Notes: generated from the sequence alone by a model not told the origin. Positions 54,647 to 64,000 are shown, counted from the stretch's first letter. The stretch is DNA of 64,000 nucleotides from Nocardioides marmoriginsengisoli (GCF_003725695.1 NZ_RJSE01000003.1:506026-570025); one strand, 5' to 3'. Program-made: numbers and translations.

Positions 54647-56077
54647 TCAGTCTCCCATCGACGCGGCCGCGCCGGCGTCGAGTCTCAGCAGGTCGTCGAC
54701 GGTCTCGCGGCGGATCACCACGGACGTCGCCCCGGCGGCGACCGCGATCACCGGCGGTCGCAGGGCGTGGTTGTAGTTGCTGGCCATCGAGCGGCAGTAC
54801 GCGCCGGTGCCCGGTACGGCGATCAGGTCGCCGGGCACCAGGTCACCGGGGAGGAACTCGTCCTTGACCACGATGTCGCCGGCCTCGCAGTGCATCCCGA
54901 CCACCCGGGAGAGCAGCACCGGGGCGTCGGAGGCACGGCTGGCCAGGGTCGCCGAGTAGTCCGCGTCGTACAGGGCCGTGCGGATGTTGTCGCTCATCCC
55001 GCCGTCGACGCTGACGTAGGTGCGCACCGCCCCGGCGTCGAGCTCGACCGCCTTGACGGTGCCGACCTCGTAGACGGTGCACATCGCCGGACCCACGATC
55101 GCGCGACCGGGCTCGATCGAGAGCCGCGGCACGGCGAGGTCGCGCGCCTTGCACTCCTCGGTGACGATCTTGGTGAGCTCGATGGCGAGCTGCGCCGGGT
55201 CGGACGGGTCGTCCTGGGTGGTGTACGCGATCCCGAAGCCGCCGCCGAGGTCCATTTCCGGCATCACCACGCCGACTTCGTCGGAGATCTGGGCGTGCAG
55301 CGCGAGCACCCGCCGCGCGGCCACCTCGAAGCCCGCCGAGTCGAAGATCTGCGAACCGATGTGGCTGTGCAGCCCGAGCAGCTCCAGGCCCTCGATCGCG
55401 GTGATCTGGCGGGCCGCCTCGAGGGCGTCACCGGAGCTGATCGAGAAGCCGAACTTCTGGTCCTCGTGCGCGGTGGCGATGTACTCGTGGGTGTGCGCCT
55501 CGACCCCGGCGGTGACCCGGATCAGCACCCGGGCAGTCATCCGTGCGCCGGACGTCGAGCCTGCCGAGACGATCTGCGCCAGCCGCTCGATCTCGTGGAA
55601 CGAGTCCACGATGATCCGGCCGACCCCGAGCTCGACGGCTCGGGTCAGCTCGGCGACCGACTTGTTGTTGCCGTGGAAGCCGATCCGCTCCGCGGGCACG
55701 CCGGCTCGCTCGGCGACGGCCAGCTCGCCACCGGAGCAGATGTCGAGGAAGAGCCCCTCCTCGATCACCCAGCGGGCGACCGTCGTGCAGAGAAAGGCCT
55801 TGCCGGCGTAGTAGACGTCGTAGTCCGCGAACGCGGTGTTGAACGCCGCTGCGCGGGCCCGGAAGTCCGCCTCGTCCAGCACGTACGCCGGCGAGCCGTG
55901 CTCCGCGACCAGGTCGGTCAGCGCGACCCCGCCGACCTCCAGGACGCCGTCGACCTTGCGCGCGGTCGTCGACCACAGCTGGGGCAGCAGGGCGTTGGCG
56001 TCGGCGGGCTCGCGCAGCCAGGCCGGCCCGCGGACCGAGGTGACCGCGTGCGCCCAGCCGGCCTCGTGCGCCCTCAC
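54647..56077 (-). CDS. lysA: Diaminopimelate decarboxylase
   Basis: The 476-aa PLP enzyme makes lysine from meso-diaminopimelate. The PLP lysine lies in [10 protein letters not shown], and [21 protein letters not shown] and [10 protein letters not shown] are conserved. Residues about 170-176 (AGSTSGA), just before [10 protein letters not shown], are an insertion encoded by copy 3 of the dispersed repeat. GTG 56077 overlaps the argS stop by 4 bp, giving the operon argS-lysA-hom-thrC-thrB. Confidence 0.97.
   Translation of the reverse strand: MRAHEAGWAHAVTSVRGPAWLREPADANALLPQLWSTTARKVDGVLEVGGVALTDLVAEHGSPAYVLDEADFRARAAAFNTAFADYDVYYAGKAFLCTTVARWVIEEGLFLDICSGGELAVAERAGVPAERIGFHGNNKSVAELTRAVELGVGRIIVDSFHEIERLAQIVSAGSTSGARMTARVLIRVTAGVEAHTHEYIATAHEDQKFGFSISSGDALEAARQITAIEGLELLGLHSHIGSQIFDSAGFEVAARRVLALHAQISDEVGVVMPEMDLGGGFGIAYTTQDDPSDPAQLAIELTKIVTEECKARDLAVPRLSIEPGRAIVGPAMCTVYEVGTVKAVELDAGAVRTYVSVDGGMSDNIRTALYDADYSATLASRASDAPVLLSRVVGMHCEAGDIVVKDEFLPGDLVPGDLIAVPGTGAYCRSMASNYNHALRPPVIAVAAGATSVVIRRETVDDLLRLDAGAAASMGD
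55549..55570 (+). repeat. Copy 3 of the 22-bp dispersed repeat, inside lysA
   Basis: Core GGACGTCGAGCCTGCCGAGA, one base different from the copy at 17632-17653. It lies antisense within lysA and its complement encodes a small surface-loop insertion without breaking the frame. Confidence 0.75.
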
Positions 56078-57729
56078 ATCCGCTCCGGTGCGCTCACGCC
56101 GAGCAGGTCGAGACCGTTCGCCAGGACCACCCGGGTCGCGTCGACGAGCAGCAGCCGGGCCCGGTGCAGGTCGTTCGGCTCTTCGTCGCCCATCGGCAGC
56201 ACCCGGCAGTTGTCGTAGAAGCGGTGGTAGGTGCCGGCGAGCTCCTCGAGGTAGCGCGCGATCCGGTGCGGCTGGCGGAAGTCGGCGGCGCTGGCGACCA
56301 CCCGCGGGAACTCGGCGAGCGCGCGGAGCAGGACGCCCTCCTTCTCGTGGGTGAGCAGTTCCGGGTGCGGCTCGGCGGCGAGGCCGAGGTCGGCGGCGTT
56401 GCGGAGCAGGCTGGAGACCCGGGCGTGCGCGTACTGGACGGTGAAGACCGGGTTGTCGTTGGACTGGGTGGCCCACAGGTCCAGGTCCAGGTCGATGTTC
56501 GAGTCCGAGGAGTAGCGGGCCAGCGCGTACCGGGCGGCGTCGACACCGATGGCGCTGACCAGGTCGTCGATGGTCACCACGGTGCCGGCGCGCTTGGACA
56601 TCCGCAGCGGCTGGCCGTCGCGGACCAGGTTGACCATCTGGCCGATCAGGATCTCCAGATTCACCCCGGGCTGGTCGCCGAAGGCGGCGCACATCGCCAT
56701 CATCCGGCCGACGTACCCGTGGTGGTCGGCGCCGAGCATGATGAAGCAGCGGTCGAAACCGCGGCTGCGCTTGTCGAGGTAGTAGGCGAGGTCGCCGGAC
56801 AGGTACGCGCCGTGCCCGTCGGACTTGATGATCACCCGGTCCTTGTCGTCACCGAACTTCTCGGTGCGCAGCCAGATGGCGCCGTCCTGCTCGTAGGTGT
56901 TGCCGAGCTCGGTGAGCCGGGCGACCGCCTTGTCGACGGCACCGGACTTGTGCAGGTTGTCCTCGTGGAAGTAGACGTCGAAGTCGACGCCGAAGTCGTG
57001 CAGGCTCTGCTTGATCTCGGCGAACATCAGGTCGACGCCGATCTCCCGGAAGACCTCCTGGGCCTCCTCGTCGGGCAGGCCGAGCACGTCGGGGCGCTGG
57101 ACCAGGACGTTCTTGGCGATCTCCTCGATGTAGTCGCCGCCGTACCCGTCCTCGGGCACCGGGCGCCCGTGGGCAGCCGCGAGTAGCGAGCCGGAGAACC
57201 GGTCGATCTGGCCGCCGTGGTCGTTGAAGTAGTACTCGCGGGTGACCTGGGCGCCGGCCATCGTGAAGATCCGGCCGAGGGCGTCGCCGACCGCGGCCCA
57301 GCGGACGCCGCCGATGTGGATCGGGCCGGTCGGGTTCGCCGAGACGAACTCCAGGTTGATCTTCTCCCCCGCAAACGCCTCGGAGGATCCGTACGACGTC
57401 CCGGCGGCCACCACGTCGGTGGCGACCTGGCCCTGGGCGCCGGCCTCGACGGTGATGTTCAGGAACCCGGGCCCGGCGACGTCGACCTTCGCGACGCCGT
57501 CCGCGGCCGTCAGCTCCTCGGCCAGTGCCTGGGCGAAGTCGCGCGGGTTCATCCCCGCCTTCTTGCCGAGTTGGAGCGCGACGTTGGTGGCGTAGTCGCC
57601 GTGCTCCTTGCTGCGCGGCCGCTCGACCGCCACCGTCGTCGGGACCCCGTCGGGCAGGGTCAGGCGGCCCGACTCGGCGAGTGCGGTCAGGGCGGCGACG
57701 ATGGTGCTGGAGAGCTGCTCGGGATTCAC
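56074..57729 (-). CDS. argS: Arginyl-tRNA synthetase
   Basis: The 551-aa class I synthetase has the ArgS N-terminal tRNA-binding domain, the HIGH-type motif as HIGG ([19 protein letters not shown]), a KMSKS-type loop MSKRAGT, and a C-terminal DALR anticodon domain. The HIGG form is a natural variant at the last position. GTG 57729 has TAGGCT ending 6 nt upstream and no SD, so the mRNA is probably leaderless. It is divergent from tRNA-Arg(CCG), 93 bp away. Confidence 0.98.
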   Translation of the reverse strand: MNPEQLSSTIVAALTALAESGRLTLPDGVPTTVAVERPRSKEHGDYATNVALQLGKKAGMNPRDFAQALAEELTAADGVAKVDVAGPGFLNITVEAGAQGQVATDVVAAGTSYGSSEAFAGEKINLEFVSANPTGPIHIGGVRWAAVGDALGRIFTMAGAQVTREYYFNDHGGQIDRFSGSLLAAAHGRPVPEDGYGGDYIEEIAKNVLVQRPDVLGLPDEEAQEVFREIGVDLMFAEIKQSLHDFGVDFDVYFHEDNLHKSGAVDKAVARLTELGNTYEQDGAIWLRTEKFGDDKDRVIIKSDGHGAYLSGDLAYYLDKRSRGFDRCFIMLGADHHGYVGRMMAMCAAFGDQPGVNLEILIGQMVNLVRDGQPLRMSKRAGTVVTIDDLVSAIGVDAARYALARYSSDSNIDLDLDLWATQSNDNPVFTVQYAHARVSSLLRNAADLGLAAEPHPELLTHEKEGVLLRALAEFPRVVASAADFRQPHRIARYLEELAGTYHRFYDNCRVLPMGDEEPNDLHRARLLLVDATRVVLANGLDLLGVSAPERM

Positions 57730-57735
57730 CCGGCA

Positions 57736-57741
57736 AGCCTA
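57736..57741 (-). promoter_or_regulatory. -10 element for the argS operon
   Basis: TAGGCT on the minus strand ends 6 nt before the GTG at 57729, consistent with a leaderless transcript for argS-lysA-hom-thrC-thrB. Confidence 0.5.
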
Positions 57742-57822
57742 TCGGCGGGTGCCGGTTTCCTACGCACCAGTTTCGCCCGGTAGTGTTCGGCTTCGCATCG
57801 CGGAGAACCTTCCGCGACGCAC

Positions 57823-57895
57823 GCCTCCGTAGCTCAGGGGATAGAGCACTGGTTTCCGGTACCAGGAGTCGCAGGTTCGAATCCTGCCGGGGGCA
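57823..57895 (+). tRNA. tRNA-Arg(CCG)
   Basis: The 73-nt cloverleaf has acceptor stem GCCTCCG/CGGGGGC (one G-U), D stem GCTC/GAGC, anticodon stem CTGGT/ACCAG with loop TTCCGGT (anticodon CCG at 57856-57858, reading CGG), T stem GCAGG/CCTGC with TTCGAAT, and discriminator A. The 3' CCA is not encoded. A TAGTGT element at 57781 may be its -10, and TCGCGGA-N6-TCCGCGA (57798-57817) forms a leader hairpin before the 5' end. Confidence 0.95.
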
Positions 57896-57905
57896 CCCGT
57901 CGCGA

Positions 57906-57937
57906 ACACCCCGGACCGCACCGCGGATCCGGGGTGT
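57906..57937 (+). terminator. Terminator after tRNA-Arg
   Basis: A perfect 10-bp stem (ACACCCCGGA / TCCGGGGTGT) with a 12-nt loop begins 10 nt after the tRNA. Confidence 0.7.
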
Positions 57938-58046
57938 CGTGCATTTCGAGGTCGTCCAGCACGGACATGAAGGACACCTGACCCTGGTCGCCGGGCCGTC
58001 GGGACGTGGAGCGTCGGTGCTCCACTCACGAAGGAGACCTACGGCT

Positions 58047-58553
58047 ATGAGCCACGCCCCTGTCCGCACCCGCGCCCACGACCACGACCGGAAGGTACGG
58101 CGGCGCCTGTCCGCTGCCCTCGTCGTCGGGGCGCTCGCACTCACCGGCTGCGGTGCCGGATCGGACGACCCGGACGGCGCCGCCCCGGAAGCGGACCCGA
58201 CCGTGTCCTCCGGCGTCCCCGAGGTCTGCAAGGAAGCGTTCCCGGCTGCGTTCGGCGCGCCCGACATCGCCGAGATCTCGATGCTCCCGGCGGGCTGGCC
58301 GGAGCCGCCGCCGGGGTCGACGCTGTGCCAGACCGCCGAGACCATCGGCGGTTCCCGGGAGAACGCCGACTACGTGACCACGCTGAGCGCCGAGCAGGTG
58401 CTCGAGGCGTACGAGGACGGCCTGGACCCGGCCCTGGGAGCCGCTCGCGAGGAGGGACCGCTCGGCGGGGAGGTGCTGGTCGGCGCGGTGGACGGCGTCG
58501 ACTTCCAGATCACCCCCGGCACCGGCAAGTTCACGATCGCGTTCGCCCGATGA
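58047..58553 (+). CDS. Small hypothetical lipoprotein
   Basis: The 168-aa protein has a basic N-terminus (RTRAHDHDRKVRRRL), a hydrophobic core and lipobox ALTGC, followed by an acidic linker and a compact domain with Cys residues in EVCKEAF and TLCQTAE that may pair. AAGGAG lies 10 nt before ATG 58047. The stop overlaps the next secreted protein by 4 bp. I do not recognise the family. Confidence 0.82.
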   Translation: MSHAPVRTRAHDHDRKVRRRLSAALVVGALALTGCGAGSDDPDGAAPEADPTVSSGVPEVCKEAFPAAFGAPDIAEISMLPAGWPEPPPGSTLCQTAETIGGSRENADYVTTLSAEQVLEAYEDGLDPALGAAREEGPLGGEVLVGAVDGVDFQITPGTGKFTIAFAR

Positions 58554-59830
58554 GCGGCCTGCGGATCCGGCGCCGGGCGGGCAGGCTGCTCCCGCTCGCC
58601 CTCGTCGTCGCCGGACTGGTGGTCTCCTCCCCGGCGGTCGCTCCCGCCGGAGCGACCACGAACGTCGGGTCGCTGGTCTTCATCAAGAACCACAACGTCT
58701 GGGTCTCCCGCCCGGACGGCACCGGTCAGCGCGCACTCACCTCCACCGGCACGGCCGCGGCCCCGTGGCGCTCGCCGGACCAGTCCGACCGGGGCACGGT
58801 CGTCGCGGTCCGCGGCACCAAGGTGTACCGGATGAACCAGTGGGGCACCGAGCTCACCGTGCTCGACCCGCCCGACCTCAAGAGCTCCGCCGGCGAGCTG
58901 ATCGGCGGCGCGGTGAAGAGCACCACGATCTCGCCGGACGGAACGAAGATCACCTACACCTACGAACGCTACAGCTGCCCGCTCGGGCCGCCGCCCTCGC
59001 CGGCCTGCCGGTTGCGCTGGGTCACCGCGATCACGGCGGCGGACCGGCTCACCTCGCCGACCCAGTGGGGCATCTCCTTCTACGACCACCCGACCTGGCT
59101 GACGAACAGCCGGCTGCTGCTCAACGGCATCGGCTTCGACCAGATCTACCTGTTCGACCTCGGTCGCGGCTCGATGTTCTGGTTCCACGAGGGCATGGTC
59201 CCCGGCTCGGACTTCAAGACGCTCGCCGACGGCGCCGTGTCGCGGAGCGGCGGTCTGATGGCGATGGTGCGCGGCGAGTTCCAGGACTCCCGGATCCGGA
59301 TCTACACCTTGCCGGGATCACCCCGGGAAGGGGGCGTTCCGCCGTTGCCGACCGCGGTGTGCGAGTCGAACCCGCTGACCGGCTACCGCAGCCCGACCTT
59401 CGCCCCGGACTCCTCCGCGCTCGCCTGGAGCCAGCCGGACGGCCTCTGGGTCAAGGACGCACCGGCCGACTGCGGCGTCCCGGCGGAGCTGGTGATCGGC
59501 GGCGGGTCGCAGCCGTCCTGGTCGCTCTCCCCGTTGCAGACGACCCGGCCCGCCCCGATCGCGTTCCAGGTCGTCAGGAGCCCGGTCGTCTCCGGGACGC
59601 CGAAGGCCAGGCGGACGCTCCGGGTCTCGGCCGGCGCCTGGTCGGTCCCGCCGACCAGCGTCAGCTACCAGTGGTGCCGCAACGGCCGCCCGATCGCCCG
59701 CGCCACCAAGGCCGCCTACCGGGTGCAGGCGAAGGACCGGAAGCGGTCGCTGTCGGTCCGGGTCACGGTCCGCAAGGCCGGCTACGCCACCCGCACCGTC
59801 ACGACCAGACCGGTCAGGGTCCGCCGATGA
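58550..59830 (+). CDS. Secreted beta-propeller-like protein with C-terminal Ig-like domain
   Basis: The 426-aa protein has a signal peptide (basic MSGLRIRRRAGRLL, AGATT cleavage near 35). The repeats resemble TolB/PD40 propeller blades (SLVFIKNHNVWVSRPDGTGQRALT, STTISPDGTKITYTYE, FAPDSSALAWSQPDGLWV). A last domain (about 335-420) resembles secreted Ig-like modules with SYQWCRNGRPI and RVTVRKAGYATRTVT. ATG 58550 overlaps the lipoprotein stop (ATGA), so the two are probably partners at the cell surface. The role is unknown. Confidence 0.85.
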   Translation: MSGLRIRRRAGRLLPLALVVAGLVVSSPAVAPAGATTNVGSLVFIKNHNVWVSRPDGTGQRALTSTGTAAAPWRSPDQSDRGTVVAVRGTKVYRMNQWGTELTVLDPPDLKSSAGELIGGAVKSTTISPDGTKITYTYERYSCPLGPPPSPACRLRWVTAITAADRLTSPTQWGISFYDHPTWLTNSRLLLNGIGFDQIYLFDLGRGSMFWFHEGMVPGSDFKTLADGAVSRSGGLMAMVRGEFQDSRIRIYTLPGSPREGGVPPLPTAVCESNPLTGYRSPTFAPDSSALAWSQPDGLWVKDAPADCGVPAELVIGGGSQPSWSLSPLQTTRPAPIAFQVVRSPVVSGTPKARRTLRVSAGAWSVPPTSVSYQWCRNGRPIARATKAAYRVQAKDRKRSLSVRVTVRKAGYATRTVTTRPVRVRR

Positions 59831-59857
59831 GGCCGGGGGCACGGGCAGACTCCTCCC

Positions 59858-60622
59858 ATGACCACCCTCGCCTCGGCGAACATCCTGTACACCCTCGCTG
59901 CCCCGCAGGCGGCTGAGGCTCTGGAGCTGGTGCTCGCCGAGGAGCCCGACCTGGTGGCGCTCCAGGAGTGGTACGTCTCGCGGCTCCCGATCCTGCGCCG
60001 GTACGGCGACGTCCGGCTGGCCACGGTCGGGCGGCTGCCGTCGGTACCGGTGCCCGCAGGCCGCGGCGGGTCGTCGTATCACTGGGTGACGACGCTGGCC
60101 GACGGCAACGGGGTCGGCGCCCGGGCCGACCGCTTCGACCTGCTGGAGGCCCGGGCGGTGCTGAACGTCGGTCCGGCGCGGTCGGAGCGGCCCGACCGGT
60201 TCCTGCGCACCGAGCCGCCGCGGTTCGTCGCGCTCGGGATCTTCCGCGACCGGGTCGTGGACCGCACCGTCGCGGTGATCAGCTACCACCTCTCGGCCGG
60301 CGTCCAGTCCCGCGGCCGGTACCGCGCCGACCGTCCGCTGCTGGCCGCCCGGCACCAGCAGGAGATCCGCGGGCTGGAGCGCCTGGTCGCGGAGCTGCAG
60401 CGCGACGGGCACGTCGTCCACGCGGCCGGCGACTCCAACCTGGACGGACTCCGGCTGGCCGGCCTGACCTCGGCGTGGGTCGGGCGCGAGGACGAACCAG
60501 GCACCCACGGCCGCGGCAAGCGGAAGATCGACGACGTGCACGGACCCGGCCCCGCCCTCGACGTACGCCGGGTGGTCACCGCCTCGGACCACCAGGCGAT
60601 CCTGGTGACCAGGAAGGATTGA
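59858..60622 (+). CDS. Endonuclease/exonuclease/phosphatase-family protein
   Basis: The 254-aa soluble EEP protein has SANILYT, LVALQEWY (metal Glu), ISYHLSAG, HAAGDSNLDG and SDHQAILVT, the motifs in the right order. It has no signal peptide, in contrast to the EEP protein at 22984. A CAGACT element ends 6 nt before the ATG and may drive a leaderless mRNA. Substrate unknown. Confidence 0.88.
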   Translation: MTTLASANILYTLAAPQAAEALELVLAEEPDLVALQEWYVSRLPILRRYGDVRLATVGRLPSVPVPAGRGGSSYHWVTTLADGNGVGARADRFDLLEARAVLNVGPARSERPDRFLRTEPPRFVALGIFRDRVVDRTVAVISYHLSAGVQSRGRYRADRPLLAARHQQEIRGLERLVAELQRDGHVVHAAGDSNLDGLRLAGLTSAWVGREDEPGTHGRGKRKIDDVHGPGPALDVRRVVTASDHQAILVTRKD

Positions 60623-60692
60623 GCCCGGCGATGTCGTGATCGCGCTCGCCCGTTCGTCGTACGGGTAGAACCTCCGACGGAAGGACACCCGC

Positions 60693-60911
60693 ATGAACGA
60701 GCTCAGGCCGGACCACACCAAGGGACCCGCGTCGTACTTCCCCTCGATCGAGACGAAGTACGGCCACCCGATCGCGCACTGGACCGAGGTGATCCGGAGC
60801 AGCCCGCTGACCCGGCACCTGGAGCTGGTCACCTGGCTCAAGGCCGAGCACGGGCTCGGGCACGGCCACGCCAACGCCCTGGTGGCGCACACGCTGAGCG
60901 AGACCCGGTAG
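60693..60911 (+). CDS. DUF4287 domain protein
   Basis: The 72-aa protein matches DUF4287 over its length: SYFPSIETKYGHPIAHWTEVI and LVTWLKAEHGLGHGHANALVAH. GGAAGGA lies 8 nt before ATG 60693. The fold is small and helical; its function is not known. Confidence 0.9.
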   Translation: MNELRPDHTKGPASYFPSIETKYGHPIAHWTEVIRSSPLTRHLELVTWLKAEHGLGHGHANALVAHTLSETR

Positions 60912-60914
60912 GAC

Positions 60915-63620
60915 TCAGCTGAGCCGCGCCACCAGCGGTAGCCGGGAGCGGGCGAACACCCAGACGATCGCGGCGCAGAGCAGCGGCAGCAGCACGACCA
61001 CGCCGCCGATCAGCAGCCACGGGACCGCCAGGTAGTGGTCGGGCTGGAAATCGGACGAGCTGAAGCAGGACTGGGCCGAGCAGGTCTGCCAGCCCTGCGA
61101 GGTGAGCGGGTAGGTGACCGCGATCCCCGGGACGAACCCGATCACCACGCCCAGCAGCGCGCCGATGCCACCAACCGCGAGTGCGTACGCCGCCGCGACC
61201 CCGCGTCGTACGCGTGGGGCCGCACCCACCGCGCTCAGCGTCGCCAGGTCCGGGCGGGCGTCCGAGAGCGCCAGGAAGGTGGCGGTCAAGGTGCCGCCGA
61301 GCATCAGGATCGCCCCGAGGCCGCCCAGCACCAGCTGGACGAGCCAGATGTCCGGAGGGGTCTGGTAGCCGCGCTCGACGTACAGGAAGCCGCTCGGCGA
61401 CAACGAGTTCAGGCGCTCATCGATGTCCTTCTGCTGCGCCTTGCTGATCGTCGCGCCGTTGACCACGAGTCCGACGGTCGTGACTCCGAGTCCGAGGCGC
61501 TTCGCCATCGCCCGGGGAATGATCCCGGTTCCCGGCGCCCGGCCGCGCAGGTCGAAGGCGATCGCCGGCACGTTCTTCTCGCCCGCCGTGGTCTCCTCGT
61601 CCGTCATCCCGTTCTGGTCGTAGCTCTCGACCGTGATGTCGACCGCACGGACGGGCCGGTCGTCGTCGGCGAAGACCACCGCTCCGCCGGCCGCCAGCGT
61701 CTTCTCCGCCGCGGCGGCGTCGAAGCCGTCGATCGCGGCGATGAACTCGGGCAGGTCGCCGTCGTAGACGTAGACGCCCGATCCCAGGTTCGAGCTGAAG
61801 CTGCTGAGGAGCGGAGTGTCGTCGGGGCCGGTGAATCCGATCGACGTCGAGATGCCGCCCGGGCCGACGTACGGGATGCCGCGGACCTGGTCGATCCGCG
61901 CGTCCGGGAGCTCTGCCGCCACCGCGTCGACGTACGGGCCCCAGGCGACCGGATCACCGGAGCCGTCGTCCGCGCCCACCGACGCGCTGCCCATCGGCAG
62001 GCTCGGGACGTAGGTCGCCTCGTTCCGGGCCTCGTCACTGCTCGTCCCGATGCCGAACGCGATCACCCCCATCACCGTCGCGGCGACCGCGGCCACCGCC
62101 GGCGTCGTCCGGGTCCGGTGCCGCGCGGCGTCCCGTACGGCGAAGCGCAGCGCCAGCGGCAGGCGTCGCCCGAGCCGGGCGAAGCCGACCACCACGACCG
62201 GGACCAGGAAGAGCATGCCGAGCACGCAGCAGATCGCCGAGAGGGCGATGAAGGAGGCGCTGGTCGTCTGCCGCTGCCCGGCACCGAGGGCCGCCAGTGC
62301 GATACCCGCGCCGACCAGCGCCACCCCGATGAACGGCGACCGCGCGGACGGCCTGCGGTCGCCCCGCCGCCCGGCCAGGACCGCCACCACGTCCTGCCGC
62401 GAGGCGATCCAGGCCGGGACCACCGCCGCGACGAGCGCACTGATCAACCCGAAGAGCGCCACCCCGAGCAGGTGCGGCCACGGCACCTCGAACGGGCCGA
62501 ACCAGCTCCCGTTGGACCGCTGCAGGATCGGGTTGAGGGCCGCGGCCCCGGCGATGCCGAGCACCACCCCGCCGATCGCTCCCGCCGTCCCGATCACGAG
62601 GCCGGTCGCGAGCACCACCCGCCGGGCCTGCTGCGGGGTGCCGCCGCTCGCGGCGATCAGGGCCAGCGGACGGGCCTGGCGCCGGGCGCCGACCGCGAAC
62701 GCCGGTCCGGCGAGGAGGACGACCTCGATCAGGGCCATCACCACGACCAGGATCGCGACGGTCACGGTGGCGTCGTCGATCCCGGACTCCCCCGTGAGCG
62801 CACGGTCGGCGGCCAGCGCCGCCGGACTCGGATCGCTGATCACCGAGCGGCTCACCACCAGCGCGCCGAGGGCGTTCAGCTTCAGCACGTCGTCCCAGGT
62901 GACCGGGCCGCCGCCGATCAGCCAGTAGCGCTCCGAGGCGTCCGGACGCACCGGCAGGGGCACGCTGCCCCGAGGGCCGGCGACCTGCCCCCAGTCCTTG
63001 ACGCTGGCCGACTCGGCGATGCCGACGACCACCCGCTCGACCTCGGTCCCGGAGCCGCCGAGGGACTTGTCGATCTTGAACCTGATCCGCTCGCCCAGCC
63101 CGGGCCCGCGCTGGGCGAGGGCTGCATTGACGACCACCTCGTCGGCGTTCCGGGGCCAGCGGCCGTCCTCGAGCCGGAAGAGACCGCGCGCCAGCGGGTC
63201 CTCGAGGTCGACCTCGGTGCCGCCCGCCTCGACGGACCCCTTGTCGGTCTTCACGCTGAGGTAGGAACCGCCGACCTCGATGCCGCGGCGCTCGCCCCCG
63301 AGTGCAGCGAGCACCGTGGCCAGGGTCGGGGGCGGCATCGAGCCGACGTCGCCGCCCGAGGCACCGCTGTCCGGGTCCAGGCCCTGCTCCTGCCTGCCGA
63401 CCCGCTCGCCCCCGTACGACACCTTCGCCGCGGCCTCGGTGCCCAGCCGGCGGTCGAGGGACTCGACCGAGCTCACGTCCTGGGTCTGGATCAGCACGTC
63501 CGCAGCAGTCACGCCCATCACCGGCAGCGCGATCATCACCAGCATCAGGATCGAGCGGCCCTTGGCCCGCAGCGCGTCCCGCCGCGCGATCCGCAGCGGG
63601 AGCCGCCAGCCCGCGATCAC
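60915..63620 (-). CDS. ABC transporter permease, FtsX/MacB-like
   Basis: The 901-aa protein has one N-terminal helix (about 22-44), a large extracytoplasmic domain, a first FtsX core of about four helices around residues 265-430, a further pair near 440-490, another extracytoplasmic domain (about 525-745), and three or four C-terminal helices (about 745-895). The two FtsX repeats fit exporters of lipids, peptides or drugs rather than importers. GTG 63620 overlaps the ATPase stop by 4 bp. Confidence 0.92.
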   Translation of the reverse strand: MIAGWRLPLRIARRDALRAKGRSILMLVMIALPVMGVTAADVLIQTQDVSSVESLDRRLGTEAAAKVSYGGERVGRQEQGLDPDSGASGGDVGSMPPPTLATVLAALGGERRGIEVGGSYLSVKTDKGSVEAGGTEVDLEDPLARGLFRLEDGRWPRNADEVVVNAALAQRGPGLGERIRFKIDKSLGGSGTEVERVVVGIAESASVKDWGQVAGPRGSVPLPVRPDASERYWLIGGGPVTWDDVLKLNALGALVVSRSVISDPSPAALAADRALTGESGIDDATVTVAILVVVMALIEVVLLAGPAFAVGARRQARPLALIAASGGTPQQARRVVLATGLVIGTAGAIGGVVLGIAGAAALNPILQRSNGSWFGPFEVPWPHLLGVALFGLISALVAAVVPAWIASRQDVVAVLAGRRGDRRPSARSPFIGVALVGAGIALAALGAGQRQTTSASFIALSAICCVLGMLFLVPVVVVGFARLGRRLPLALRFAVRDAARHRTRTTPAVAAVAATVMGVIAFGIGTSSDEARNEATYVPSLPMGSASVGADDGSGDPVAWGPYVDAVAAELPDARIDQVRGIPYVGPGGISTSIGFTGPDDTPLLSSFSSNLGSGVYVYDGDLPEFIAAIDGFDAAAAEKTLAAGGAVVFADDDRPVRAVDITVESYDQNGMTDEETTAGEKNVPAIAFDLRGRAPGTGIIPRAMAKRLGLGVTTVGLVVNGATISKAQQKDIDERLNSLSPSGFLYVERGYQTPPDIWLVQLVLGGLGAILMLGGTLTATFLALSDARPDLATLSAVGAAPRVRRGVAAAYALAVGGIGALLGVVIGFVPGIAVTYPLTSQGWQTCSAQSCFSSSDFQPDHYLAVPWLLIGGVVVLLPLLCAAIVWVFARSRLPLVARLS

Positions 63621-64000
63621 ACCCGGTCCGCGTCGAGAAGGGCGTCCACCGACGTACCGCCGGACTCGTCGACGACCACGCCGTCGCGGAGGAAGACGAC
63701 CCGGTCGGCCCAGGCCGCGTGCCGGGGCTCGTGGGTGACGAGGACGCCCGCGGCGCCCTCGTCGCAGCGCAGCCGGAGCAGCCGCAGGATGTCCTCGCCG
63801 GTCTCGGTGTCGAGGGCGCCGGTGGGCTCGTCGGCGAGGATCAGCCGGCGGTCGCCGACGACGGCCCGCGCGATCGCGACCCGCTGCTGCTGACCGCCGG
63901 ACATCTCGTCGGGGAACCGGTCGGCGAGGTCGGGGATGCCCACCTGGCCGAGCGCGACCAGCGCGGCGGCGCGCGCCTTGGCCACCCCGACCCCGTCCAG
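63617..64000 (-). CDS. ABC transporter ATP-binding protein (N-terminus outside window)
   Basis: The last 128 codons are present in one frame to the right edge. They contain the signature MSGGQQQRVAIARA, Walker B RLILADEPTGALD, and the switch His in LVTHEPRHA. The MacB/LolD-like form matches the FtsX permease that follows with a 4-bp overlap (GTGA). Walker A lies outside the window. Confidence 0.95.
   Translation of the reverse strand: MDGVGVAKARAAALVALGQVGIPDLADRFPDEMSGGQQQRVAIARAVVGDRRLILADEPTGALDTETGEDILRLLRLRCDEGAAGVLVTHEPRHAAWADRVVFLRDGVVVDESGGTSVDALLDADRV

Noticed and set aside
61035-63893. Plus-strand 952-codon open frame opposite the ABC permease
   Set aside because: Antisense to a protein with clear FtsX topology and to the ABC ATPase signature; composition is shadow-like.

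Overview
The window is high-GC DNA (about 70% G+C by eye) from an actinobacterium. Gene content and order point to the Propionibacteriales, most likely Nocardioidaceae (a Nocardioides-like genus). That genus-level guess is an inference from synteny, NucS, actinobacterial Rho, leaderless promoters and short dispersed repeats; no species marker is present. Nearly all genes have GTG, ATG or TTG starts, and many neighbours overlap by 4 bp, so the operons are tightly coupled.

Layout. (1) 1-6895, minus strand: two paralogous secreted Ig-like-repeat proteins, the first running off the left edge. (2) 7176-9505: a TetR regulator overlapping a DHA2-type MFS exporter, with a near-perfect 27-bp palindromic operator upstream. 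(3) 9516-10514: a MetE C-terminal-like protein. (4) 10546-19848, plus strand: a SigK-type envelope regulon. It holds a membrane molybdoenzyme, an MPT83-like fasciclin lipoprotein, SigK, its anti-sigma factor, a flavin amine oxidase-DUF1365 fusion, two cyclopropane-fatty-acid-synthase-like methyltransferases and a DUF1295 reductase-like protein. Two copies of a SigK-like promoter (about CCATCC-N15/16-CCGAAT) precede the molybdoenzyme and the lipoprotein. (5) 19955-27048: mnmA, cysteine desulfurase, a lipoprotein, an exonuclease-endonuclease-phosphatase (EEP) protein, the electron-transfer flavoprotein pair, a small membrane protein and an enoyl-CoA hydratase. (6) 27137-36287: glgX, nucS, a heptad-repeat coiled-coil protein, a two-PAS histidine kinase, ethylmalonyl-CoA mutase, murA and a PduO adenosyltransferase.

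(7) 36284-57729, all minus strand: the classic actinobacterial block argS-lysA-hom-thrC-thrB, rho, a lone response regulator, rpmE-prfA-prmC-sua5-wecA, then atpI-B-E-F-H-A-G-D-C and DUF2550. The order matches the M. tuberculosis segment argS to murA. (8) 57823-60911, plus: tRNA-Arg(CCG), a secreted protein pair, an EEP-family protein and a DUF4287 protein. (9) 60915-64000, minus: an FtsX-type ABC permease and the C-terminal part of its ATPase, cut by the right edge.

How it works together. The housekeeping blocks cover ATP synthesis, threonine/lysine supply, translation termination, Rho termination and tRNA modification. The main accessory system is the SigK locus. It couples a zinc-type anti-sigma factor to lipid-modifying enzymes and exported redox or adhesion proteins, which suggests an envelope stress or lipid-remodelling response. 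It lies between mnmA and the metE-like gene, which are usually close neighbours. A 22-bp repeat appears at the fusion junction of the flavoprotein-DUF1365 gene, in the C-terminal tail of the next gene, and in an internal loop of lysA, suggesting that a small dispersed element has been captured into coding sequence.
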